Shown: piece after piece, positions 28,552-39,596 of the stretch | How the letters are laid out: each line of letters opens with the position of its first letter | How positions within the stretch are numbered: the first letter of the stretch is position 1 | Source: Paratrimastix pyriformis | Taxonomy: Eukaryota > Preaxostyla > Paratrimastigidae | DNA length: 63,292 nt | Assembly (NCBI GenBank): GCA_027972325.1 | Contig: JAPMOS010000174.1 | Location: 1-63,292, forward strand | Reading direction: 5' to 3' | Made by a program: the position numbers and the translations under genes | Notes under the pieces: model-generated | Database searches by the model: none | What the model saw: only the letters and a program-made list of their open reading frames with translations | What the model was told of the DNA's origin: nothing

Positions 28552-29825
28552 CCCGTTGGGTGTAAGCTATCCTGCCTCGGTGCTCGGAGTCCACAAACAC
28601 ACCGGGGCAGAAGGGCGCCCGAGCATAGAGGGGAGCAGTGCGGGTGATGAACAGACAGACACCCCATGAACATACCAGGGCATGAACACGTGCAAGCCCC
28701 TCAAGTACATAGCACCAATTTTCTCGGTGTTGGTGTACCCACGGGCACAGCATCCGGACATACAACGGATCGCCCTCATGAAAAAACCAGCGGTGCATGC
28801 ATGCCATCGTCACGGTGTTGGTGAGTCAACGTACACACCGAGGCAGAGGGGCATCCGGACATCCAACGGAGCGCCCTCATGAGAAAACCCGCGGCATGCA
28901 AACGAGCAGATACGCGTTGAAATCACACAAGGGTCCCAGTGTTGGGGTGATGGTCATGGGCAAGCGCAGGCCCACCCCAAAGAAAAAACATCAAACACTG
29001 GTGTTGGTGCGCCAGATGTGCCGCAGAGAAGAGAAAAAACACCTGACTCCAGGTGCGGGGGGGACGGCGCACACGGGATCGGAAGAGAACCCATTGAGGA
29101 ACGACGTGCAACTCAGAGGCTTGCTGGCGGTCAGTGAATTATCTCCAATCTCTAGACCTAGCAGTGCCGAAATCCCAAAGTTGTTTCTGACCTGTCCGCC
29201 AGCTTGTTGGGACCTCGATCCCCGAGCGTGGGACCCGTGGGTGCACAAGAATGCGCGCGTCCCTGACGTCTCGCAGTTTGTTGTTGTTTCTGACCCCGTA
29301 CGGTCTGTGTGAGGGTGTGGGCGCGGACAAACACAGGCCCGCCCAACCAAATGCTCTCAGTAGTTCGTGTCCGTGTGTGAAGTGTGATCCCACTCCAGGC
29401 AGGACAGCTCCGAAGAGTACCGAGCAGGGGAGCAGAAATACTATGGAATAATGCCACCCGGCTGTGGGCAAGGCGGACAAGTGCTCAGCCTTGCCCGTGA
29501 ATGGACAGAGTGACCCCAAGCAGGAGTGATCGTGATGGGTTCAAGACAGGGGTGCTCGCCCTCCCGGGACGGAGCCGCCCCATCATGGCCCTCGGAGGTG
29601 GGGATGGGATGAGCCGGAGTGATGGGCAGGGACTAGAGAACATGCTGTGTATTTGCGAGGGCGCAGGCGACAAGTTCAAGAAGAAAGGTTACTCGCGCCT
29701 TCTCGCCATGCGTTACACTCCGGGGGGGGCCGGGCCAAATGACCCGTATGGTGGCTCCTCCCGGCCGGGGGCCCGCCTGGTGGCGGGGCCGCCCAGTGAT
29801 GGGTGTGGGTGATGGGGAGGGGTGC
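28552..29825. other. Non-coding gap between LINE-A and LINE-B with diverged repeats
   Basis: About 1.27 kb without a convincing gene. From 28,560 to 28,910 a repeat of about 100 bp recurs: 'GCATCCGGACATACAACGGATCGCCCTCATGAAAAAACC' near 28,750 and a near copy near 28,849, with a weaker one near 28,600. It may be LINE-A 3' UTR. The right part (29,320-29,825) probably holds the LINE-B 3' UTR, since LINE-B ends at 29,826 on the minus strand. No tail repeat was recognised there. Confidence 0.45.
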
Positions 29826-30500
29826 TCAGGGGCGGGTAGGGCGGGTCGTGGGCCCTGGGCGGCCGCTACGGCGGCGTGGCCAGGGCGCGGGGCCCGCCGC
29901 AGCAGCAGCGCCGTTGCGCATGGTCATGAGCGCAAGGGCGTCCCGAACCAGGAGGGTCGAGACGGAGGAGAGGGCCCGCTGGAGGTCGGTTCGCGCGGCA
30001 GGGGGGTCGGCCGGTGTCAGCCGCGACAGGGCCTGGCATGTGGCCCGGGGCACAGTCCCCCGGGCCGACAGGATCACCGGCACCGCGCGGCAGGGCTGCC
30101 CGGTGGCCTCCGTGACGGCCTGGCAGAGGGCGACGTAGTGGGCCGCCTTGGCCGCCGCCCGCGCCGGCCAGTCGTGGGTCTGGCCAGTGATGGCCACGTC
30201 GAGCAGCCACCAGGTGCCGTCAGAGCCACGGGACTGCAACACCAGGTCGGGGTGCACGTCGCGGAGGGCGGCGGGGAGCTTGGCCAGCAGGGTGGGCGGG
30301 AAGGCGGGCGCACAGTTGGTTGCCGACACGCCCATGTAGTGCTGCGTGACCCAGTCGCGTTGCCCGCCGAACCAGGCCCAGAGTCGGCGGACCACCCGGT
30401 CGTGGCGGGCCGTGTAGAAGTCGTGGTACCTGCCGCAGCCGGACAGCAGGTGGGACATGGTCTCGGGGCCGCCGTGGCAGAGTGGGCAGGTGACCCCCAC
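29826..30500 (-). CDS. LINE-B CCHC finger and restriction-like endonuclease
   Basis: A frame of 224 codons. Residues 5-22 form C-x2-C-x8-H-x4-C (CPLCHGGPETMSHLLSGC). The endonuclease core follows: PD at residues 84-85 (HPDLVL), an acidic residue in LLDVAITG (D101) and K118...Y122 (AKAAHYV), the PD-(D/E)xK-like pattern of R2, CRE and Dualen endonucleases that nick the target DNA. The frame is open to the 3' end of the element. The frame upstream changes near 30,500, so the C-terminus is split from RNase H. Confidence 0.7.
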   Translation of the reverse strand: MGVTCPLCHGGPETMSHLLSGCGRYHDFYTARHDRVVRRLWAWFGGQRDWVTQHYMGVSATNCAPAFPPTLLAKLPAALRDVHPDLVLQSRGSDGTWWLLDVAITGQTHDWPARAAAKAAHYVALCQAVTEATGQPCRAVPVILSARGTVPRATCQALSRLTPADPPAARTDLQRALSSVSTLLVRDALALMTMRNGAAAAAGPAPWPRRRSGRPGPTTRPTRP

Positions 30501-31938
30501 CGGGGGGGCGTCCCCCGGCAGATGCTGAGGCCTTCCGCGCGTACCGGCACCGAATGGTTTGCAGGGTGGGGAAGGTGCCGAACAGCAGCCAGACGAGCCG
30601 GCGCACCTTCCAGTCGGGGGCGGCCTGCTGGCGCCAGGCGGGCGCAGCCAGCTTCTGCTCGAGGCCGTCCAGGGTGACCCCCGAGGAGAATCGGCTGCGC
30701 CGGGGGGCCCAGCCTCGGGCCTCCTCCTCGCACTGGAGGGCCTGGCAGAATCCCCGGGCTACCGCGAGCGTGAAGGGCCGGGTGGGGTACGGCAGCGGGG
30801 CGTCCTTGGGGACTGAGGGGCGGAAGGGCATCTCCGGCGGGCAGGCCAAGCCCTGTTGGATGGGGGGTGGCGGGTCGGCTTTGTCGGTGGGGGGCGGGGC
30901 TGCCGCGGCCTCGCCGGCCAGCCGGTCGGCCTGCAAATTGTCCCACAGGTGGGGGCAGCCGGGGGCCACCGCGTCCACGTGGGAGGGCACGTGATGGCAG
31001 AGGAGGCGCGGCCACCGGGAGACCAGCTCGTCCCGGAGTCGGAGGACCTCCTGCTGCGACCGAGTCAGGCAGGTGGCGCGGCACAGGGCCCCGAGGGCGT
31101 ACTCGCTGTCCGACAGCAGCAGCACGCACCGGTCTCGGCCGACCCGCTCCCGGCCGAGGAGGTCGATGGCCAGCCGGATGGCCTCGATCTCGGCCTGGGC
31201 GTTGCTTGTGGGCCACTGGAGGGTGCGGCGCAACGACAGTGCGCGGCCGTCGGGGTGGATCAGGACCGCGGCGGCGCCCCCGCGGAGCTGGCCCTCCGGG
31301 CCGCACTCGAAGGACCCGTCGGTGTAGACCTGGATGGCATCGGCGGGCATGGCGCGGAGGACATCGACAACTTTCATCAGGCGCAGCTCCTTGCGGCGCG
31401 CGGGCTCGGGGTCACTGCCCCCGGCAGCGGGGAACAGTCGGCCACCCCGGATCAGGTGGCTGGTCAGCAGCCACCCGCCCTGGCCCCGCGCCAGAGTGAA
31501 CGAGTGACGTGTCTGCGCCTCGGCCAGCCACTGCCAGAGGCTGCGTGGGGGTGGGGGGGCCACGGGCCCCTTTTGGTGGGGGCGGCGGCGGGGGGGTTGC
31601 GGGGGTATCGTGGGTCGGGCTGCGGCCGCCAGGGCCCGGGCCATGGCGTTGGGGCGCTCCCACTGGGCGATGAACTGGCCGTTGGGGGGCGGGGTGAGGA
31701 GCCGGGCGATCAGGCAGAGGTGGGCTTGGCGCAGGGAGGCCTCGATCCTCGGGAGGCCCGGCCGGCCAGGAAGAGGAAGTCGCGCGGGACACCAGGGAAG
31801 AAGCGTTTGTCGGTCCTCAGTGGGCGGCCCGTGAGCCATGCGGAGGCGTGCCGGGCCAGGTCGTCCTCGAGGGCGCGGCACTGCTCCGTCGATGGACAAA
31901 TCGCCGTCATGCCATAGAGTAGCGTCGGGAAGGCCCAT
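30501..31938 (-). CDS. LINE-B thumb and RNase H region
   Basis: The 572-codon frame that runs from 31,938 to 30,220 (its last 90 codons are out of frame with the CCHC). After a thumb region with PRIEASLRQAHLCLIARLL and a Pro-rich linker comes RNase H: YTDGSFECG, NAQAEIEAIRLA, LLSDSEYAL, HVPSHVD and LQADRLA give all catalytic positions. It ends with WKVRRLVWLLFGTFPTLQTIRCRY, the helical lead-in to the CCHC. RNase H removes the RNA strand of the hybrid during reverse transcription. A frame change near 31,930 separates it from the RT palm. Confidence 0.8.
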
Positions 31939-32560
31939 TCCTGACGCACTCGATTTTCGCCAGGGGCGGCAGAGCGCAGGTGTGGATGCGGGCCAGCCGA
32001 TCGTTCCAGGAGGCCGTGATGCGCTGGAGGTGGTCGTCCCAGGAGCCGTCGAAGCGCACGGTGTATCCCAGGTAGGTGTAGGTGGTGGTGTCGCTCATGG
32101 CCGGGATGGGCTGACCTTGGAGCTGCAGGAGGAAGCCCGGCTGGGCGTGGCCCTTGTCGGCGGCCAGGATGGCGCATTTCTTCGCATTCAGGCGCAGCCG
32201 GACCCAGGCCAGGAAGGCCTCCAGCCTGTCGCAGAGCACCCGCAGGGCCGCGTCGCTGGCGGCGGTCACCACGAGATCGTCGGCAAAGGCCTGGCAGCTG
32301 GCGGCGGTGGTGGGGTCCCCGGCCAGGCCGGCACCCAGCGGGCCCAGGGTCGGGTCGGGCAGCTCGAGCCAGCGGAGGAGCGGATCAAGGGCGAGGAGGA
32401 ACACCACCGGGCTCAGTGCGTCGCCTTGTTTGACCCCCCGCTCAAGGCTGATTGGGGGGAGGGGGGCGGCCCCGGTCGTAGCAGTCCCGCCAGGTCATGG
32501 AGAGCCCCTGGTAGAGCTCGAGGATGGCCGCCTGCAGGTGGCCGGGGATGCCGGCCAATC
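31939..32560 (-). CDS. LINE-B reverse transcriptase, palm motifs B and C
   Basis: Minus strand: GIPGHLQAAILELYQG, then motif B (RGVKQGDALSPVVF at about 32,395-32,440), motif C (CQAFADDLVV near 32,260-32,290) and YTYLGYTVRFDGSWDDH of the thumb. It joins the 3' side of the DIRS-2 insertion at 32,561. The partner with motif A is at 39,597. A frame change lies between motif B and the segment before it (near 32,450). Confidence 0.8.
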
Positions 32561-32584
32561 GCGAGGAATCATCGAGACTCTTCT

Positions 32585-32706
32585 TCTTCCCAAACCCCCA
32601 GGAAAATAGACATCACGTCAGGCAACGCAAAAAGCGGCACTGACCACAAATAGAAAGAAATTCCATGTCAGCTGACACGGATAGTGTACCCTGCCCTTGC
32701 GTAAGC
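32585..32706 (+). repeat. DIRS-2 left inverted terminal repeat
   Basis: Pairs with 39,418-39,538 in inverted orientation: CCCAAACCCCCAGGAAAAT, CGTCAGGCAACGCAAAAAG, CATGTCAGCTGACACGGATA and GTGTACCCTGCCCTT are shared. The outermost 24 bp (32,561-32,584) differ from the other end, which is also typical of DIRS. Confidence 0.85.
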
Positions 32707-33556
32707 ACGTCAAAGGGGCCGGGCACCACTCCGGAAGGTGTGGTCAGGCCCAGACGCATCCCAAAGAAAGAATGTAGATAGAAGAAAGACGAGAGACAAA
32801 ACAAAGAGGCTTTCAAAGATTGATCAAACATCGGCACAATAAAATTCAACTTCTCCTCCCCATGAGCCGCCGAAGCTCACCCCGGTAAGCATGTGTCTGC
32901 GGAGGGAAAGAGGAGGGTGGAGAAACCTCCGGCTTACCAGGTCACGCAAAAAATCAGGGAAAAATACAGAGGGGGCGAAGCCTCAGAAAAAGACCCCCGG
33001 CGGACGAAGCGCCTTCCATTCACTTCTTCCCCCCTCCGCAGCAGACTCCTCAGCGGAGCTCTTGCCACGGGCAGAAGAGGCGGCCGAAAAGAACTTGCGG
33101 CCGCCACGGCCACGGCCACGGCCACGGCCACGAGTAGCACCCCGAGACCATCCTCGGGTCGCGCCTCGAACAGCAGAGCCTCCGCGTCCGCGCGACGAGA
33201 CCCAATGTCCACTGCGGCCGCGGTGGGTGTTGAAACGACCACCCTCGACCCATCTTCCAGAGTGAAGAGGCGCGTAGCAGCCTTGGGGTGATCGTAGCCC
33301 TGCTTGGTCAGACGCCGGTTGGCGTTGTAGACCGAGAGTTCCTTGCCCGGGTCCAGCGCGAGGGCTGTGTGCGGGCGAGTGTGGTTGTGTTGTGACAGGG
33401 GGAAAGGTAACATGACCTGTCTCCCCTCCCCACCCTTTGCTCCTCAAAATGGCAGGAAGAGCAAAGGTGGTGTCGGCAGGCTCAGGAGGTGGTGAGGCAG
33501 TGGGGCTGTAAGCCATGTGGTGCTCCACGCCACCAGGGAGGCGGGTGGGAGTATTT
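32707..33556 (-). other. DIRS-2 segment between end and internal complementary region
   Basis: Non-coding or weakly coding. A minus-strand frame of about 160 codons (32,934-33,413) contains YNANRRLTKQGYDHPKAATRLF and a GGCCAC hexamer run (33,101-33,132). The start (about 32,895) resembles the leader of the truncated family-3 DIRS in the palindrome. No function recognised. Confidence 0.45.
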
Positions 33557-33674
33557 CTGGGGGTTTGGGAAGAAGAAGAGTCTCGATGATTCCTCGCTTC
33601 AGCCTCGGAGCCTCGGCGAACGAGTAATCAATCTCGACGACCTTCATCTTCCCAAACCCCCAGGAAAATAGACA
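33557..33674. repeat. DIRS-2 internal complementary region
   Basis: Left half equals the inverted left element end (GTCTCGATGATTCCTCGC), right half equals the inverted right end (GCCTCGGCGAACGAGTAATC), meeting at about 33,599. This head-to-tail joint of both ends is what DIRS elements use as a template to restore their ends from a circular intermediate. Confidence 0.85.
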
Positions 33675-33729
33675 GCATGCCAAAGGAATCACACTGCCTC
33701 CCAACTCGTGCCTGCCAAAGGGGGGAACC

Positions 33730-34750
33730 CCCTAGGGGTCCCCCTTGTCAGGTTCAGCGGTCCCCGACATTTCATGAGGTTTGCCACTGAACCGACCCGC
33801 CAACAGTGCCTCGTCGAAGCGATCCGTGACTCCTTCCACTGTGCGACCATAGTGCATTTGGTAGGTGCTGGACCTGGAGCTCCAACGATACCTGGTCAGA
33901 ATCTGTGGCAGTGGAATGCCCAGTGCAGCGGCTTTCGACGGGGCGGCTGAGCGAATCGAATGGGCACCCCACTGCAGGGGAATGCCTGCCACCGTCATCG
34001 TCGAACGCACGCAGTTCCGGATCCAGTCTGCCGAGATGGCTTTGCCCACCCTGCACTTCACTGAATTATCCCGTGGAAAGACAAAGAAGGTGTCCGACAC
34101 TGCCTGACCCGCAACCGCTGGTTCCGTCGGCCGCTTGGTCAGCCACTGTTTCATGGCGCAGTGTAGGCACAGTGGGTTGTCGGGAGCCCCGACCACCTGG
34201 ACCCATCGAATCTTGGTGTTGTGTGTCTCCTTCGGGCACACCTTCAGCCGAACTGAGTGCTCGCACCCCGGCTGGCCGAACTCAAAGCGTGAGTCGGAAA
34301 AGAGATCGAGGTTGTGTCCATGACCCTCAACCCCGCGATCTCCAACAAGCTGGCGACTTTACCAATGAGCCGATTTTGGTCAAGGGTCGCATTGTCGGCC
34401 CATTCCCCCTCGAGCAATTTCAAGAGGTCTGCTAGGTCCCAGATCGGACCGAGGTCTTTGCCCCAGCCGGTTTGTCCTTCCCGATGCCGGTGACGACTTG
34501 TTTCACCAGTTTGCCTTCCGGTGATAGAGGGTGGCCACTCATGGTGAAGTACATGGACAGTGCTGAGCGACGTGCCCCTGCCGAGCCCGAGCTGAGGTCC
34601 CTCTCCATGGCCTCATCCGCAATGAACGAGGCGACCTGGACCTCATTCTGGTCGGTCGCCTCCGTGATCGGAGCCAGGTCTTTGAGCGCGCACCACTCTT
34701 CATAGCGGCGAATGATGTGTGAGTATTTCTTCGAGGTTTTCTCTGCCAAT
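33730..34750 (-). pseudogene. DIRS-2 tyrosine recombinase
   Basis: The N-terminal SAM-like core-binding domain lies at about 34,432-34,749 (KKYSHIIRRYEEWCALKDL) and the catalytic domain at 33,732-34,241, with WGAHSIRSAAPSKAAALGI (box II) and TRYRWSSRSSTYQMHYGR (the Trp and nucleophile Tyr region). This family integrates circular DNA by site-specific strand exchange without target duplication. Broken. Confidence 0.8.
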
Positions 34751-35117
34751 GACCTCTGAATGAAATAACCTGCCGCTGCCGACAGCTCCGGATGCTTAGG
34801 GGCCCAAGCAGGAGCCTCATCTGAGAGCTTTTCCGGGCTGTGGGTGTGGGTGTCGCGCGTCCTGGGGCAGGACCTTTCTTGCCCGGGCGGAACAGAGTTC
34901 CGTCCACGGGTGTCCCCGCGGCGTTCTGGGCATCACAGGCCCCGCTCGTGGGTGCTTCCGACCGACCCGGGGGTTTGTCACACAGGACTCCGGGTGGTGC
35001 GTCATGGGAGTGGGGGTGGTGGTGCTCTTTGAGCGCAGAGACGCTGCCAGCTCGGCTAAGGTCATGTCCTCTCCCGAGTCTGCGTCGACGTCTACAGCTC
35101 CCTGTCCCACTGTGGGA

Positions 35118-36960
35118 TCAGGGGCTCGTTGCTCCCCACCAGGCCCCCGGGTCGTCGAAGATCCGGGCTGGACCCATGGGGTGCAGCTGTCGGTCCTGGA
35201 ACTTCCGGACGAGGGTGAGATCCGGATTGGTGAGTGTCTGCCAACCCCACTCGAGGTGTGCCCTGGCTTGCCGGACTGGGTCCCCGACACCTGTGTCACA
35301 CAACACTCCCAGTGTGGGGGCCCAATTCCCTTGAGGTTGCGTGTCGTGCCTGCCAGGAATGTGTTCTCCTGCCGTGGTAGGGTCAGGGGTGGTGCCACTG
35401 CCATGTGCAGCATCACTGGCCACCACGGTGCCGATGTCCACACCGGGGTGAGGAGAAGAGCCTCCCCGCTGCTCCCTCAACCGTTCCAAGACTCTGAGGA
35501 TGAGCGAGAACGGTGGGTTTATCCACGGCACTTCTGAGGCTAGGTTCTGCCGGAAGAAGTCCACTCCCGCCGCTCCCGGTTCCTTGACCAAGGACCAGAA
35601 CCGTGGGCACAGGTGGTTTCGCGCCGATGCAAAGGCGTCCACCGTCGGCTTCGTCCTGAGCTTCACCACCGCCCTGAAGAGGGCTGGGTGGAGCTGGTAA
35701 TCTTCGGCGTCGACCCACCGCGAGAGCCTGTCCGCTCTCACGTTGTCGGTGCCGTGAATGTGCTCTGTGGTGAGGGTGATCTGGTGTGTCTGGCAGAACT
35801 CCCAGAGTGTTCTCAACCGGGTGTTGAGCTGCTGGCTCTGTGACTTGAGTCTGCCGACTGACCACACGACAGACGAATTGTCCGAGAACCAAAGTACGGA
35901 CTTGCTGCATCCGTGGTCAGGATCAGCTCTGCTGGTGGGGTCCGAAGTGGGGTGCTGGTGGGGTACTGTGCATGTTCCCACCACTCCAAGTCCCTGTGTG
36001 ACTCCTCCGAAAGGGTCACCAGTGCGTGCCATCCCCCCTGCGCCTTGATCGCCGTGGACAGGTCGATGTTCAGGTTGCGCAGGTACAAGCAGGCCGGGCG
36101 AATCGTCTCCCTGCATGACGACATGAACCCGATCACCGCTGCCAATGATTTGGCTTTGATGGTGGTGCACTGTTGGGTGTTGTGCGCCATCTCTCTCACC
36201 TTCTGTGCCTTCTCGGGTGGGAGTGAGAGTGTCATCGCTCGAGTGTCGAGGACAAACCCCAGGAACTCCAGCATTTGAACTGGTTCCACTTGGGTTTTGT
36301 CCCAGCTGATCTCGAACCCGAGTGAGAGAAGGTGACGAAGGAGTGCCAGTGTATGCAGCTTGGTCTCCTGTGGTGACCTGCCCAACACCAGGAGGTCGTC
36401 GATGTAGTGGACTACCAAGATGCCGTGTCTTCGGGCTTCCTTGATTGCCACTCTCATGGTCTTCGTAAAGATTCTGGGAGCTACATTCAGGCCGAATGGG
36501 AGGGCTTGGAAGCGATATTCCGTGCCCTCCCATTCGACTCCCAGGTATTTCCGGTGAGGGGGAAAGATCGGGATGTGAAAGTACGCATGCTTGAGGTCGA
36601 TCTTGGTGGCCCACATCATGGGCTCCACCACGGCCCTCACCGTCTTCCACCCTCCATTTTGAAGGAGGGGCAGAAGATGAAGTGATTCAAGGCGGTGAGG
36701 TCCAGGATCAACCTCCATTTCCCGCCGGGCTTGGGCCGCCAAAATGGGAGATCTCATCCCTTTGTCCGACCCCCTGGATCGTTTTCAGTGCCGATATCCC
36801 AAGGTACTCCTGGACCACCGCCTCCAAGCCCAGTTTCTCCTCCCCACCAAGTGGTAAGGGTCCCGGGACCACGTCCCGGGTTGGGTGGGGTCCCTTGAAC
36901 GGGATGTGAAACCCTTCCGATACCACCTGTGCCACTTCCCGAGGTGGTCTGAGGGCCAAC
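35118..36960 (-). pseudogene. DIRS-2 RT, RNase H and Dam-like region
   Basis: RT from WKTVRAVVEPMMWATKIDL with motif A (KIDLKHAYFHI), motif B (QALPFGLNVAPRIF) and YIDD; then RNase H (LILTTDAASPYFG, WFSDNSSVVWSV, NVRADRLSRW); then TVDAFASARNHLCPRFWS and WINPPFSLILRVL, the Dam-like methyltransferase region known from DIRS elements. Order and motifs identify a DIRS pol. Broken. Confidence 0.85.
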
Positions 36961-38288
36961 CACTCCTCCCGGTGCCGAGCCAGCCTGCCTGCCAGTGGTC
37001 CCCGAGGTGGGTGCTGTGCCAGCAGCCGCAGTTTGGCCTGCTCCCGGTCCCATTGAGGGTCCAGTCCGAGAAGGAAGGGGTCCCTCCCCCCAGGGGTTGG
37101 GACTGTCCCTCCCCGAGCTGAGCCCCTTGGGCCGTGTTATGGGGTGAGGCAGAGTTTCCCCTGAGGGGTGGGGTGAGTGGGTTCCCGAGTTGGGTGCCTG
37201 CCCTCCCGGGACTTGGCACCTCCTCCGGTCCCGTGACGGGGTTGTGGGGAGAGCGGGGACAAGACGGGGCGTAGAGGTGAGGGAGTGCATGACGGGTGCA
37301 GGTGTGCTGGACAGACTGCTGCCGCCCTCCCTTGCACTGGTCCCACTCCCGGGCCAGGTAGGTCTTGCCCTGCCATTTGATCTGGCCGTTTTGGGGTTAC
37401 TTTTATCGGCGCCACCCCAGGGGCGCCTGGTCCCCCACCCCGCACCCGTACCGGAGGGTGGTGGGGACGCGAGTCTGCCTCCGCCACTGAGGTGCATGAG
37501 CTTCACCGCCAACGCTAGCGGAACGTGTGAGTGGGTGTTTCCGGGACCCTGCCTCGCAGACCTCCCGCGTGTCCCCGCATTGGGGAGTGTGACCGCCTCT
37601 GACTGTGTATCGGTCCGTCTCGGGTTCACAAACCCTCGCCCAAGGTCGGCGGATCCTTCTCGCCGGTCTCTGTGTAGCCCCCACGTTCGGGACCTCCTTG
37701 GGTGACGCTCGCCCCGCTGAGGTGACGACGCTAACCTGGGGTGTGAGTTGCTGTTCCGAGTCCCCAACCTCGCAGACCTCCATGAGGGTTTCAGGTTTGC
37801 CCGACGAGATCGCCTCCGCCTGTCCTTCCGTCAGCACCGTGTGCTGCCCCTCTTCGGGGGTCTCTCCGGTGAGTGCCTGCCTCACCTGGGGTAATGTCCT
37901 CGCGCGGAGGGTTCCGGTGGGTAGTGTTCCCATGCCGCGAGTCTCCTGGGTGATGTTCCTCCATCGACCCGTCAGAGCCTGGACTGGACCCCAGGCCCGC
38001 CCCGACTGCCCCACGGGCTTTGTTGCCTTGTCCTGCTCTGAGTGTGAGAGTGACTGTGCGGTAGGGCTCATACAGACTGCCTCTCCGAGTGCTGGCGACG
38101 ACGCCTGCGAGGGTGTGATCACCGGTGCTGATACGTCCGGTGCCGGTGGAACTGGTGCAGACGTTGTTTCCAGTTTTGCCACGGTTGTGCCGAGTGGAAC
38201 ACCACAAGGACTGGCTTCCCGGACCAAAGACTGATGAGTATCGAGTATTTCAGCATTGTGCGGTGCGAGTTGGTGAGCAGCAGACCCT
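36961..38288 (-). pseudogene. DIRS-2 low-complexity region between gag and RT
   Basis: A Pro/Gly/Thr/Arg-rich stretch with overlapping frames on the minus strand; no domain recognised. In DIRS elements this interval links gag to pol. Reading is uncertain because of the low complexity. Confidence 0.45.
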
Positions 38289-39440
38289 TCACCTTTTTCT
38301 TCTTGTTGATTGTAACGTGTCTCTTGGCAAGACAACGCCACGGAGCGAGGAAAAGGAGGGGCTGCACCCGAATTGAATGCCAATGAGCCTTCTGTGACGA
38401 AAAGCGTGCGCCAACGGAGGACCCGAGGGCAGACAAAATTCTGGGGACAGAAAGTGGGTTTTCTTGCGCCGTCTTGACTTTGGAATAACCCAGAGGTAGT
38501 CCGTGCTGTTTGACTTGGTGTTTTTGGGAGTGCCCGTGTCCACACCCAGTGTGGCAGAGGAGGCCATGGGCAGACCCGGGTTTAGTGGCTTTTTCCTGGC
38601 CTCGGTGGCCGTCGTGGCTTTGTTCTTCAAAGCCTCCAGCTCGCTGGCCTCGATGATGCAGGCCTCGGGCATCTTCGTCCCGTCCTCCAGCCGGCACAGT
38701 GGGCGCCACTCGCTCCGGCGGAGGTCGCTAAGGGTCCTCGTCGTTTCCTTGAGGGCATCCAGAGCCAGGATGCCAAGGTTTCGAGCGGCCTCGAATGAGA
38801 GCTCAGACGGCGATGATGCCGTCGAAAGGTTGGCGAGTGCCACCAGAGTCTGTAGAGGGCGCAGCGGAGAACACCCCGTTGCACTTCGCAGCACTGGTGG
38901 TGCAACTGCAGGATCGGCCTTGCCTTGGTCTCGAAAGTTGGGAAACGCGCGGCCGACGTGAACAACGCGAGCGAATTCCTCTTGTGTCGGTGCTTCGTGT
39001 TGAAGACGATTGAATTGCAGCCCCAGCATCTGCAAAGTCTGTGCTTCTCTTTCTGGTAAGGTTGGAGGAGTCACCACCTTTTTGTGGGGGCCTCCTTCGC
39101 AAAGATGTCCGGTAACTTGGCCGTTGGTTTGAAATAGATCTGTTGGAGAGTATCGAAGTAGTATTGTCCGACTTCCTCTTGATCTTGATCGCTTTCACCT
39201 TCTTTTTCTTCAGGATTTGTTGCACCCAACAGAGAGCTGTCCCCCTCCGCTCCAGTGTCGCCTTCAGGGTCAGGAGGTTGGGTTTGGGGGCCAGGGTTGG
39301 CCGGATGTTCAGGGTCAAGGGCGGGCCCCTGTTGCTGCTGGGTCTGTTGTTGTGGTGTTGCTTGTTGATCTGCTTGATCCATTCTTTGCCCAATAGGGAT
39401 GCGTCTTGAAGCGTGCGAAACGCAAAGGGCAGGGTACACT
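38289..39440 (-). pseudogene. DIRS-2 gag-like ORF
   Basis: The N-terminal part is Gln/Pro-rich (QATPQQQTQQQQGPAL), followed by an acidic Glu-rich stretch and a helical core (EREAQTLQMLGLQFNRL, FEAARNLGILALDALKETTRTL), typical of DIRS ORF1. The core has no CCHC knuckle. Starts near the right inverted repeat. Broken. Confidence 0.65.
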
Positions 39441-39538
39441 ATCCGTGTCAGCTGACATGGAATTTCTTTCTATTTGTGGTCAGTGCCGCTTTTTGCGTTG
39501 CCTGACGTGATGTCTATTTTCCTGGGGGTTTGGGAAGA
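39418..39538 (-). repeat. DIRS-2 right inverted terminal repeat
   Basis: Inverted partner of 32,585-32,706. The outer 58 bp (39,539-39,596) with ATTGATTACTCGTTCGCC are unique to this end and recur, inverted, in the internal complementary region. Confidence 0.85.
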
Positions 39539-39596
39539 TGAAGGTCGTCGAGATTGATTACTCGTTCGCCGAGGCTCCGAGGCTGAATCAGGCCTT

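Larger units (their letters stand above)
32561..39596 (-). mobile_element. DIRS-2: DIRS-type tyrosine-recombinase retrotransposon
   Basis: A 7.0-kb element with genes on the minus strand: gag, RT, RNase H with a Dam-like tail, tyrosine recombinase. Ends form an inverted repeat of about 120 bp (32,585-32,706 and 39,418-39,538), and an internal complementary region at 33,557-33,674 carries both outer ends in inverted orientation, as in DIRS-1. It interrupts LINE-B in its RT. It is structurally complete but broken, with roughly ten or more breaks in the coding part. It is younger than LINE-B. Confidence 0.85.

Noticed and set aside
28560-28910. CRISPR-like array
   Set aside because: The repeats are long, diverged and without regular short spacers; no cas-like gene; the setting is eukaryotic retrotransposon DNA.
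34840-35537. Plus-strand frames of 160-180 codons across DIRS-2 pol
   Set aside because: They are antisense shadows of the recombinase and RNase H genes with no motif of their own.
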